64,000 nucleotides of DNA from NCBI GenBank assembly GCA_031969655.1, contig DALYJX010000004.1, positions 40,436 to 104,435 on the forward strand, in the 5' to 3' direction. Below the pieces are notes generated by a model. It made no database searches, was not told the origin of the DNA, and saw only the letters and a program-made list of their open reading frames with translations. Position numbers and translations under genes: made by a program. This stretch comes from Microseira sp003486305 (GTDB lineage Bacteria > Cyanobacteriota > Cyanobacteriia > Cyanobacteriales > Aerosakkonemataceae). Shown here piece by piece: positions 8,009 through 16,100 of this stretch; positions within the stretch are counted from its first letter, which is position 1; every line of letters begins with the position of its first letter.

Positions 8009-10435
8009 GTAGGGTAGGTAGCCAGCGAGTTACCAGGATAGGCACTTTTCCAACCACCCCCCTCCAAACTACGCATGACCGTTTCCGTATCACGTAGCTT
8101 TCCAGTAGCTTTTACGTTTGAGTGCTTCACCGTCGTAGCGTCCATATTGGATTTTCTCGTGACATTGACGACAAACTACTAAAGTTTTACGTTTGCGTGC
8201 AGACATTTTCTTCATCCATTCTGGGCGTTGTGAACATCCTTTTTGCTTAATATCTGCTAGTTTACGAATATGATGGACTTCAATATTGTCCTTGGCTCCG
8301 CAAAGAGCACACTCTTGGGCTAAAAGACGTTGAACAACTTGGCTACGTCCGTTCCAGATATGATTAGCCTGGTTATCATCAATTTTGACCCACTTATTCC
8401 AACGCAGAGAAACACCACCGAAATAAGTTATCAGAGGTTTCTTAGCATCACGTTCCACTGTTACTTGTAATACCTTATAAGTACCATCTTTTGTCTCAAT
8501 GGTTGTGCGATAACGCTGGTAAATTTTCTGGCAAGTAGTTTTAAACTTCTTAGCCAAAGTTTTTACAAGGGAAAGCTCCATAACCCGTTTCAGCAAAGAT
8601 AGCGTGTGGAGGTTATAAGCCATGCGGTAATACTGGACTACTCCTCGATATTCCGCTTGATACTGGCTAACTATGCTGTAGGCATCGTCCGATACTCTTT
8701 GTGTCAGGTGTATTGGTTTTCCAGAGCGCATATATTTAACACAATGGTCTTTGATTACGCTTTTGGGAACCCTTAGCCCCACACTGCCATTGATACATCT
8801 TTGACCACGATGGTCGTGTTTATCATCGGCGTGTAGGATGTGAATTTCGTAACCCAGGAATTTAGCAGCTTCATCCCTGGCATGGGTAATCAGCGTCTTT
8901 TCATCACTGAGTGACAGTTTTAACTCGTCACGTAAGAAAGTGGCGATTTTCTGTTTGATTTCCACAGCTGAGGATTTTGAACCTACCACCCCTAGCAAGA
9001 AATCATCGGCATACCTTGTGTACCAAAGGCGACGAAAGTTTGGATCGTTGGGGTCGCGAGACGGAATTGATTGTGCCTTTTGGCTCAGTTTCCTTGCTTC
9101 TTCCAGTTTTCCAGCATTTCGTGCTTTTGACGCAGCTTTGGTTAAGTCTCTGTATGGTGGATAGACACTCCTTCGTTGACCTCGTGTGTATGCTGGTATC
9201 AGTTCGTGTTCGATGTATTTGTCCAGCTTGTCTAGCACCAGATTGGAAAGTATTGGGCTTACTACTGCACCCTGCGGCACCCCGCTATAGGTAGCATGAT
9301 ATTTCCAGTTTTCCAAATACCCTGCATCCAGCAACCCCTTAATTAGTCGAAGAAAGCGATTGTCGTGGATTTTCTGTTGTAGTATTTTTAACAGGATAGT
9401 ATGGTCTATTCTGTCAAAACAGGCACAGATGTCTCCTTCGATAAACCACTTAGTAGCTCGGCCTTTTTGGGTAATTTCCTTCAGGGCTGTATGACATCCG
9501 CGTAGGGGTCGAAAACCGTGGGAATGTTCGCTAAACTGTGGCTCGTAGTAGGCTTCTAGGATGGAACGAATTACTTCTTGGAGTAATTTATCTGACCAAG
9601 AAGGCATACCAAGAGGTCTTAGTTTACCGTTTTTCTTGGGGATATAGGTACGTCGCACTGGTGTCCATCTATAGCGCTCATATCTAAGAGCATCAATCAT
9701 GGTGTTAATTTTCTCCAGGGACATCCCATCCACTGTTTCCGGTGTAGCGCCTGGTGTCATTGCACCTGCGTTGCTGTTTAGCTTGGCATAGGCACGTAAA
9801 TACAAGTCTCGGTTATATAGCAGTCGATACACATCTTCTACTGGCAACCCACCTTGTCCGCGTTTACGTATGATGTTCAGTATCGTTTCGGCTGTTCGCA
9901 TCTCGCGTACCTCCCGATTTCTTTTACATCCAATTACCTGTTCCACTTTGCCCTGTAAACGGCTCTCCCGTTCTCCCTGGTGGGGCGTAACTCCCACGAC
10001 TACTATTGGAACTCCGTTACCATAGGACTCGCGTCCCGTAGGCAATCCCATGTTCCGTCACTGATGAACGTCTAAAGAACGACTTAGGCTCCTACTCATA
10101 TCCTTGAATGAGTTCATTACTCATCGCTTATCGGTCAGGGTGTACCATTAACGAAAGTTGATTTAATGGCTACCGATAACATCGGTGTACGGACGTGCTA
10201 CCGAAGGATGTGCAGTTCCACCGCAGGATATTAGGGTTTAAGCAGTTTGGCTTTAGCCATATCGTTCAGGCGTTGCAGAACCGTAACATACACGTCTTCT
10301 GTTACTTTCCGCTTTACGAACATGCTCTTGTCCCCTTACCCTTTCGGGTTTAGGTTAGTTGTTCGCCTTGGAGTCAATTACCCTGAACTCCAGCCAACTT
10401 TGTTGGCAATTCAATCAGTGCGTACCACGGCGCAC
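8009..10435 (-). mobile_element. Full-length group II intron with maturase, inserted in domain V of another intron
   Basis: On the minus strand the element begins with GTGCGCC at 10435, fitting the group II 5' consensus GUGYG, and ends with ...CCTACCCTAC at 8009, fitting the 3' AY rule. Domain V (8066-8100) has the AGC triad and paired arms AAGCTACG/CGTAGTTT around a GGAAAC loop, and it overlaps the last codons of the maturase. The length of ~2.4 kb is normal for an intron encoding a reverse transcriptase. The insertion point is inside the domain V loop of the outer intron, so splicing of this intron would restore the outer one. Confidence 0.75.
8090..9901 (-). CDS. ltrA: Group II intron-encoded reverse transcriptase/maturase with HNH endonuclease
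   Basis: About 603 residues. RT motifs are in order: RRTYIPKKNGKLRPLGMP, FRPLRGCHTAL, GDICACFDRIDH, SGVPQGAVVSP and the catalytic YADDFLLG. A maturase X-like region follows (VVQYYRMAYNL). The C-terminal HNH zinc module is CALCGAKDNIEVHHI...CRQC. The protein should promote splicing, cut the target strand and reverse-transcribe the intron. I choose the ATG at 9901 because GGGAGGT lies just upstream; the frame stays open 50 codons further, through intron RNA sequence. All catalytic motifs look intact, so the intron may be active. Confidence 0.93.
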   Translation of the reverse strand: MRTAETILNIIRKRGQGGLPVEDVYRLLYNRDLYLRAYAKLNSNAGAMTPGATPETVDGMSLEKINTMIDALRYERYRWTPVRRTYIPKKNGKLRPLGMPSWSDKLLQEVIRSILEAYYEPQFSEHSHGFRPLRGCHTALKEITQKGRATKWFIEGDICACFDRIDHTILLKILQQKIHDNRFLRLIKGLLDAGYLENWKYHATYSGVPQGAVVSPILSNLVLDKLDKYIEHELIPAYTRGQRRSVYPPYRDLTKAASKARNAGKLEEARKLSQKAQSIPSRDPNDPNFRRLWYTRYADDFLLGVVGSKSSAVEIKQKIATFLRDELKLSLSDEKTLITHARDEAAKFLGYEIHILHADDKHDHRGQRCINGSVGLRVPKSVIKDHCVKYMRSGKPIHLTQRVSDDAYSIVSQYQAEYRGVVQYYRMAYNLHTLSLLKRVMELSLVKTLAKKFKTTCQKIYQRYRTTIETKDGTYKVLQVTVERDAKKPLITYFGGVSLRWNKWVKIDDNQANHIWNGRSQVVQRLLAQECALCGAKDNIEVHHIRKLADIKQKGCSQRPEWMKKMSARKRKTLVVCRQCHEKIQYGRYDGEALKRKSYWKAT

Positions 10436-10464
10436 GCTTTCCCCGCACCCAGCTCCCGATGTTC

Positions 10465-10827
10465 TTAGCTTTCGCTTTTGCTCATGTGGATGTAGTCGTG
10501 GCAGCTTTCATGAATAGCTAGAAGGTTGTTTTTCTTCCAATTTTTGTGGTTTCCATCTACATGATGGAGATGTACCCTCTCGTCACTTAGCATCTTTAAT
10601 CCACAATATCCACAGGTATGGTTTTGCCGTTTTAGGGCTTTAGAGGTTTCGCCATCATAGAGTTTGCTATTGCGCTCGCTCCAGTAGACAATATCTCCGT
10701 CAAATGGTGATTTTTCCCCTTTGACGTTGATATGTTTGTTTTCAGAGTAAGGAACAGATGGGAACGCTTTATTCAGTAATTTCTTGCTAGATTTACGATT
10801 GTGTTTCGTTTCCTTATTACAGCGGTT
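10465..10827 (-). pseudogene. C-terminal fragment of a second group II intron maturase (HNH domain)
   Basis: The minus-strand frame reads ...NKAFPSVPYSENKHINVKGE..., then YWSERNSKLYDG, then the HNH module CGYCGLKMLSDERVHLHHVDGN and HESCHDYIH, ending at TAA (10465-10467). This matches the C-terminal part of cyanobacterial intron maturases of a different subtype from the intact one. The RT domain is missing: the element stops at ~10827 where a foreign gene end begins. The endonuclease motif is preserved, but without the RT part it is almost certainly dead. Confidence 0.65.
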
Positions 10828-10897
10828 CCATTCGTGCCAGGTTAAGAAAGTGAAACTTTTGTCAATCAGTGAATATGCTCAAAAAAGTTCTGAATAA
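10828..10897 (+). pseudogene. 3' end of a ribbon-helix-helix gene, related to the gene at 63749
   Basis: Bases 10828-10882 match 63946-64000 with three differences. In the frame of the gene starting at 63749 they encode HSCQVKKVKLLSISEYAQKSSE and a stop at 10895-10897. The 5' part of this copy is absent, replaced by the truncated intron. The translated tails differ by two residues, so both copies were probably under coding constraint. A terminator follows at 10922. Confidence 0.55.
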
Positions 10898-10921
10898 AAA
10901 TGAGAATCTTCTCTGGTCGGG

Positions 10922-10958
10922 GAGAGGAAAAAGCAATCTCCGATTGCCTTTTCCTCTC
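10922..10958 (+). terminator. Strong hairpin downstream of the RHH remnant
   Basis: GAGAGGAAAAAGCAATC pairs with GATTGCCTTTTCCTCTC across a 3-nt loop, with one imperfect pair. It lies 25 bp after the stop of the gene remnant. No long T run follows, so it may act as a processing or bidirectional stop. Confidence 0.5.
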
Positions 10959-11315
10959 TGTATGATTATCATTCTCGTTCAAACTTGGCAACCCTTAGCG
11001 ATGGAGGATAAAAAATTAGTTAATTACCTAGTGTAAATCATATAAATATGACAATTCCCCTCTCTAGCAGATATAAAGGTTGACTTTTGATTGTTTCAAT
11101 AATATACAGCTTTTTTAATCAGCCATCTTGATGCCTTGATAAAATTCCAGGGAAGCTCCGTATCTACTGCTGTAATAAAGTTGAGCCTCTCATAACCAAT
11201 CTGGTTGAAAAAACCCTTTTTGCTGCGAGTCTTCAAAACCAGATGCAGAATTTAGTTGGTTGCTCATAAAAGGGGTAACTAACCCGGATTTGGTATCATT
11301 GGCTCTTTGATTACC

Positions 11316-11358
11316 GGAGGGAGATGGTTTTTACTTCTAGGAAAAACCATCTCCCTCC
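11316..11358. terminator. Perfect 17-bp hairpin (probable bidirectional terminator)
   Basis: GGAGGGAGATGGTTTTT (11316-11332) and AAAAACCATCTCCCTCC (11342-11358) are perfect inverted repeats around a 9-nt loop. The A/T-rich inner ends give no external T run. It lies ~230 bp beyond the end of parB (minus strand) and may end that transcript. Confidence 0.45.
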
Positions 11359-11586
11359 AATAAATGGTGCTACAACAATCCAATTTTTCTAACCCATTTT
11401 CAAATGAGCGAACCGTGAGTATTTAGGGAGGTTTAGGGAGAAATAAGTAGATTTTTTCTAACTGTTTTTACCCCTTAATCAAGGTTGCGCGAACAGACAC
11501 GATATTAATCGACTATTGGGACAACTGCACCAACTGCTGCGCCGTCACTTCCATCAGTTTCTTACGATGCGCGATCGCACAAATAA

Positions 11587-12723
11587 CTACTTCTGTCCCA
11601 AAACCGCTTCAATCTCTGCCAATTTTTGACGCAGTACCTCCTGAAACTCTACCAACTGCTCTGGATCGGCAGCCTGCAACGACTCTATAGAAAGTTTTTG
11701 GAGACGACGAGCTTCCACAGACACAGGTTTTGTTTTAGCGGTGGATGTTGAATCAGGCTGAGCTTGAGCAACAACTACTTCCCCCACTAATTTCCGAGTT
11801 TGGGAAGCCGATAATTTGTCAGAAATTACCTGCTGCGTTGTCTTAACCCGGATCTCTCTCGCTTCCTCCTCTGAGACTCCCAAATTTTTCACCGATAATT
11901 TGGATAGCGCGATCGCATGAACCCCTTTAAGTCCTTGTTCTCGAATCGCACTCTTAAGGTCATCAGCCAAGGACAGCATCGGAAAAATATTGGCATCAAC
12001 AGAAGCTGGATTGAGCTGTAAATCCAAAATTACTCCAAATACAGCTCGTTCTTTCTCATCTAATGCCAAAGCCGATAATCCTTGCTGTTGTTCCTCAACG
12101 GTTGCAGTAATCAGTTCAACCACAGCATTCATTCGTTTCTGTGCGCCCAACCGTCGTACAGCAGTGGACAAAATACGAGGAATATCTGAACCAGTCAAAC
12201 CCGTATTAGTTTCTATTTCCCGCACAATTGCTTCCGCTTTGTCAAGGGGATTGAGGTCTTCTCGATGGAGGGAAGTCAACAAAGCCTTACGGTGTAAAGC
12301 ATCGGGTTCGGGAATAACCACAGCAGTAAGCGTCTGCCAACCCAAGGCTTTAGCACTGCGCCAACGCCGTTCCCCATCAAACAGCACTAAGTTCTCCCGC
12401 TGCATCAAAATAATCGGTTGGAGTTGTCCATCTTTCTCTAAAGAACGGGACATTGATTCAATGCTTTCTGCTAAAAACGTTTGCCTGGGTTGCTCTAGGT
12501 TTGGTTGAATTTGGTCAAGGGGAATTGACAAGATGCCAGACTGAGATTGGAGTTGGTTCCGCAGCTGGGCAAGTTGTGCTTCCAACTCAGTTTCGCCTGA
12601 GTTCCGCAGTTGTTCAATTTCTGCCTTGAGTCTCTGAATTTCTTCTTCAGCAGCGGATAGTTGCTGGGATTGTTTGGCAGAAGAAAAATAATCCGTGATG
12701 TCTGGAGCTTTACGGGCAGCCAT
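11587..12723 (-). CDS. parB: Plasmid partition protein ParB
   Basis: 378 residues. A coiled-coil-like stretch (~20-65) precedes the ParB/Spo0J nuclease-fold region at ~75-175: IPLDQIQPNLEQPRQ, LEKDGQLQPI, LFDGERRWRSAKALGW and the box II-like SLHREDLNPLDKAEAI. It should bind a centromere site and stimulate the ParA ATPase to segregate the plasmid. It lies downstream of parA on the same strand, 291 bp away. That unusually long gap contains small inverted repeats (for example TGTTAT...ATAAC around 12938-12953), so the two genes may be separately expressed. Confidence 0.9.
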   Translation of the reverse strand: MAARKAPDITDYFSSAKQSQQLSAAEEEIQRLKAEIEQLRNSGETELEAQLAQLRNQLQSQSGILSIPLDQIQPNLEQPRQTFLAESIESMSRSLEKDGQLQPIILMQRENLVLFDGERRWRSAKALGWQTLTAVVIPEPDALHRKALLTSLHREDLNPLDKAEAIVREIETNTGLTGSDIPRILSTAVRRLGAQKRMNAVVELITATVEEQQQGLSALALDEKERAVFGVILDLQLNPASVDANIFPMLSLADDLKSAIREQGLKGVHAIALSKLSVKNLGVSEEEAREIRVKTTQQVISDKLSASQTRKLVGEVVVAQAQPDSTSTAKTKPVSVEARRLQKLSIESLQAADPEQLVEFQEVLRQKLAEIEAVLGQK

Positions 12724-13014
12724 ATTGATTAGTTCAGTAACCTTAAATCTGTTTAACTGCTAACAACAAAGCCAGGAACTAGCAACGCATTTAGGGGCTA
12801 GAAACTGTAACTTGTTTTCTTTCCACCAAGGTGTGATGACTCAACAATCTTCGCTTGAGCGAAAATTGCACGCGGAAGACGCTTTTTCCAGATCTAACAA
12901 GCTAGGGCTAGTTCTTTCTAGGTTTTTCGGAGCGGTGTTATGACTCAGATAACGGCTCTTATTGGCATAGAGGTCTGGTAAGTATGGCTTTTATGGCTTA
13001 TGCCTGAAGCCTCG

Positions 13015-13866
13015 TTACTGAGCGTGTTCTTTTGCTGATTTCTTCTGTTGTATTCCTTTGTTTGACTTCGATGCTTCTGTTTTGCCTAAGATGGATGCTA
13101 AATAAACAGCCAGTTCCTTGAAGTCCTTACATGCGGAATGAATTGGGCGGTAAAGATGTAAGGGCAAACCAACCCCACTCGCATTGACAAATTCAGCACT
13201 ATCGCGAATAGCACCGAAGGCACGAATGTTCATTGACTCTAACTGTTTTGGCAGCGATTCTAGAAGCTGTCGATGAGCAGCACGTCTAGAATCGTACTGA
13301 TTGGGGACAAATCCTACAATTTCCGGGGGGGGATTGAGGCGCAGGTGTTTGCAGTGGAAATAATACCATTCGAGTAAACGAGCTGCGCCCTGAATGGACT
13401 TGGGTTCTAGTTGGACGGGAATAACGACGTGACTAGAGGCTGCCAGTGCCATCAAAGGTAAGGGTCCAAGTGTAGCCGGACAGTCAAAAATAATTAAGTC
13501 ATGTTCCAAAGGATAATCAGCCAAACGGTCTGCTAATAGGTAAGCTCCTCGCTTGTGCAGTACTAATTCATCTGCTGTCTGTGTCAGCACCATTCCTCCC
13601 TGACAGATAACAACTTTATCAGTGTGCGCGCTCCAACAGGAAACCAAAGGCCAATTGCCATCAAAACTATCTCGCAGTACGGCAGCTAAGGTGTGTGAAG
13701 GTTCGGGAGGAGTTAAGCCGCAAAACAGAGTCAGCGACCCTTGGGGGTCGAGATCCATAAGAGCTACGTTGAATCGGCTAAGGCCGAGTTCATACGCGAG
13801 ATGGACTGAAAGTGTAGTTTTACCACTCCCACCCGCATTACTGATTACAGCCAGTCGAATTTGCAT
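13015..13866 (-). CDS. parA: Plasmid partition ATPase ParA
   Basis: 283 residues with the deviant Walker A motif NAGGSGKTT at residue ~12, LMDLDPQGSLT (Walker A' region) and LIIFDCPATLGPL (Walker B). There is no N-terminal HTH, so it is a short (type Ib-like) ParA; such proteins usually do not autoregulate, leaving that to the partner. It acts with ParB to position plasmid copies. Three repeated sites lie directly upstream at 13897-14029 and could be the centromere or the operator. Confidence 0.92.
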   Translation of the reverse strand: MQIRLAVISNAGGSGKTTLSVHLAYELGLSRFNVALMDLDPQGSLTLFCGLTPPEPSHTLAAVLRDSFDGNWPLVSCWSAHTDKVVICQGGMVLTQTADELVLHKRGAYLLADRLADYPLEHDLIIFDCPATLGPLPLMALAASSHVVIPVQLEPKSIQGAARLLEWYYFHCKHLRLNPPPEIVGFVPNQYDSRRAAHRQLLESLPKQLESMNIRAFGAIRDSAEFVNASGVGLPLHLYRPIHSACKDFKELAVYLASILGKTEASKSNKGIQQKKSAKEHAQ

Positions 13867-13896
13867 GGGGATGAAGATTAGGTAGGTAGGTTTTCT

Positions 13897-14029
13897 CAGA
13901 TATCGATATACAAGGTCACGGTGAAATTATCAGATATCGATATGCAATGCTCTCTAATTTGACCGTATCATACATCGTTATCCAAAAGACCTGATATAAA
14001 ATTTTGTAATTGGATATCAATATACAAGG
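13897..14029. promoter_or_regulatory. Three repeated sites upstream of parA (candidate parS/operator)
   Basis: The repeats are CAGATATCGATATACAAGG (13897), CAGATATCGATATGCAATG (13931) and TGGATATCAATATACAAGG (14011). Each holds a palindromic GATATCrATAT core. Sites like these upstream of parA commonly serve as centromere and/or repressor-binding sites. This is inferred from position and repetition only. Confidence 0.5.
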
Positions 14030-14209
14030 TTGTATAAACTACCCCATCGGCAGATTGACCGAATACTATAAATTTGAGCAATGTGATGATGCTTTACCGC
14101 AGGGATGGGATGCGATCGCTCGAATGGTTGTGGGAGTGCCGTTCATGGGTGCGGCCTCGTTTGCCGTTCCTGGTCAGGGCAATTGCACCTATCTTCTGAC
14201 AACAGACTT

Positions 14210-14421
14210 TTAACTTGGTGGGAAGTCAGCAATCTTTCTGTAGTCAGTTAAGACAATCTGAGGAATATCGCGATATTTTTTTACCTGCCCGCTGACATAA
14301 GCATAACCACGACCGCCGATATCTTCAACACCTTGCTTGCGAGCAGCATAACGCTGTCCAATCAGATTGATGATTGCAATACTTTCGTCTTCAAAACTAA
14401 CATCTCTAAAGTTAAATTTTC
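14210..14421 (-). pseudogene. 3' fragment of an OB-fold-like protein gene
   Basis: The minus strand encodes SFEDESIAIINLIGQRYAAR...DIGGRGYAYVSGQVKKYRDIPQIVLTDYRKIADFPPS then stop. The pattern VSGQVKKYRDxPQIVLTD resembles the end of OB-fold domains found in small nucleic-acid-binding or thermonuclease-like proteins. No start codon precedes it in frame (a stop lies just upstream), so it is a truncated remnant of a gene once oriented away from parA. Confidence 0.45.
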
Positions 14422-14602
14422 AGTAGCTTAAAAATCAACGATTTATATTGAGACAAAAAACTTACTTACCATCAGGGAATAATGGCTATCGCCAAGATAG
14501 AAAAGATGATTTCATATCAAACTAATCCCAGTTTAATAGTGATGTAGGTGCGATGCGATCGCGCTACATTTGTCCTCACAATCTAACCCAATATAACCAA
14601 AG

Positions 14603-15850
14603 ATGAACCAACTTTTCTATCTTAACACAAATACCTCGAATTCAAACAGTTTACTGGAACTGGTTTGTTTTGAAAATCCAGATTTAGAACTAATAGAAGT
14701 AGTGGCAGTTTTTGGAACATCACTTCCCAATTCAAAACTGCCAACACAGCATTCCTTTCAGTTAGGCGATATCGTGACTCAAGGGCGACAATATGGTATA
14801 GTGACTTCCTTAAATGAAACTGACCGACCCGTGACTATTACATGGGATGAAAGCAGTGAATTTGAACCCGATGTCTTCGCATACACGCTTGACGAAATCC
14901 GATTTTTTAATATTTCAATCGTTCCCCAGCTAGTACCCTTCAAAACAATTGTAGAGTTACCAGCGAACATAACAATTAAACTAGCTAATACCCAACTCGT
15001 AAAGTTTAGTCAGGCGAAATATTTCTTAGTTGAATCTATCACCGATGATTGCTTAATTATCCGTTCGCTTGAGTCGCGATATTGCTTTACCAAGGAATTA
15101 TTGCCCGGACGCTTATTTGCTTGTGTCATAGATCTCCCGAACTGTAGGCAAATAGAAACTGCTAGCAGTTTGTCTTTCCCAAACCTCAAAACAAGGGTAA
15201 AACTACATTTAGAGCTATTTTTTAAGGACAATTTGGAATTCCTCACTCCTACAAAGAAACAGCAACTATTTGATGAGCTAGTTTCGTTACTAGCAGGACA
15301 GAATTATGATACTTTTGCTCTAAATGCTGCTTGGGAAGAAGTTTGGAAGCAACAGATTGAAACTTTAGCTCAAGACCAAGGTTTTCACGGGATACGACTA
15401 GGTGCGCGTATCCTGAGACAGCGAGGTGGTACAGAACTATTCGGAACAATTGTTGAGCTAAATATTGAATTAACACGACCTTTTCAAATTCAATGGGATA
15501 GTGGAAAACTTCAAAGTTACAGCTTAACTGAACTTAGATGCTTGGGTATTACTCAAATCAAGCCCGTCATCCAATTATCGCCAAATGTTGCTTACCAAAT
15601 CAGCGAAGATGGTTGCTACTTTAAAGCTTGGATTGGCTTTCGCACCAAAGCGTTAGCAAAAGCTTGGTGGCGTTTAATCAAACAGCAAGTTGGTTACCTC
15701 AGCCACTTGCAAGACTGCTATAGTCCAGAACTTCGGCATACGGATAAACGGTATGAGTATCTGGTGGAAAAGCCTCGACAGAAAACGTTAACCAAACGTC
15801 TAGAGTCTCTACAAAAAGTAGCGGAACTCATTCTAGAACAAATGCCATAA
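14603..15850 (+). CDS. Conserved-looking plasmid protein with two SH3/KOW-like repeats, unknown function
   Basis: 415 residues. Two segments share one pattern: ~52-108 (GDIVTQGRQYGIVTSLNE...PVTITWDE...YTLDEIRFFNISIVP) and ~265-320 (GARILRQRG...FGTIVELNI...PFQIQWDSG...YSLTELRCLGITQIKP). Both look like small beta-barrel (SH3/KOW-type) units and suggest an internal duplication. No enzymatic motif is visible. It opens the block of replication genes (helicase, dnaN, dnaX, holA), so a role in plasmid DNA metabolism is plausible but unproven. Confidence 0.6.
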   Translation: MNQLFYLNTNTSNSNSLLELVCFENPDLELIEVVAVFGTSLPNSKLPTQHSFQLGDIVTQGRQYGIVTSLNETDRPVTITWDESSEFEPDVFAYTLDEIRFFNISIVPQLVPFKTIVELPANITIKLANTQLVKFSQAKYFLVESITDDCLIIRSLESRYCFTKELLPGRLFACVIDLPNCRQIETASSLSFPNLKTRVKLHLELFFKDNLEFLTPTKKQQLFDELVSLLAGQNYDTFALNAAWEEVWKQQIETLAQDQGFHGIRLGARILRQRGGTELFGTIVELNIELTRPFQIQWDSGKLQSYSLTELRCLGITQIKPVIQLSPNVAYQISEDGCYFKAWIGFRTKALAKAWWRLIKQQVGYLSHLQDCYSPELRHTDKRYEYLVEKPRQKTLTKRLESLQKVAELILEQMP

Positions 15851-16100
15851 ACGTTAACTAACTCAAGTTGTTAGTTACAATTACTAAAGTTATTGATCCC
15901 TTTTAAAATAGGGAAACGCTCAAAATTTTCTTTAAAAAGGGGGATGCAAAGGGGAGTGGAAAAGGTTAAGCTTGTAACTAGCAACTTAGGTTAACTAAGA
16001 AATATTATCCCTTGCATAATGATTTTTTTCAAGATTCTGGTTGAAAAATAAGCTAACGCTTAATTCGGGAGTTGATGAGATGAGCGATTGAGTTAAATCG

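Larger units (their letters stand above)
7952..10827 (-). mobile_element. 5'-truncated group II intron, interrupted by a second intron (nested arrangement)
   Basis: The outer element survives as two pieces: 10436-10827 and 7952-8008. Read on the minus strand, the first piece encodes the C-terminal HNH part of a maturase and then enters a domain V-like hairpin (AGCTGGGTGCGGGGAAAGC, 10436-10454). The second piece resumes with the complementary arm (CCGCACGCCCAGATCT) and a domain VI-like GC hairpin, ending near 7952. Joining the pieces recreates a ~34-nt domain V, apart from some mismatched positions that suggest decay. The 5' boundary at ~10827 abuts the 3' end of a ribbon-helix-helix gene, as expected for a copy truncated at its 5' side during retrotransposition. 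Confidence 0.65.
10898..11586. other. Gene-poor stretch with hairpins and a decayed reading frame
   Basis: No intact gene is visible. On the minus strand around 11096-11250 there is a short open stretch (KKGFFNQIGYERLNF..., ending KKAVYY) without a start codon, possibly a relic of an unknown gene. A perfect long hairpin lies at 11316-11358. The last ~100 bases before parB are A+T-rich and unremarkable. Confidence 0.5.

Noticed and set aside
10247..10468. 73-codon plus-strand frame
   Set aside because: Lies antisense within the group II intron 5' RNA region; explained by structured intron sequence.
14010..14213. 67-codon frame from TTG overlapping the third parA-upstream repeat
   Set aside because: It starts inside the repeated site and has no recognisable pattern; probably a chance frame, though its end (VPGQGNCTYLL) looks mildly protein-like.
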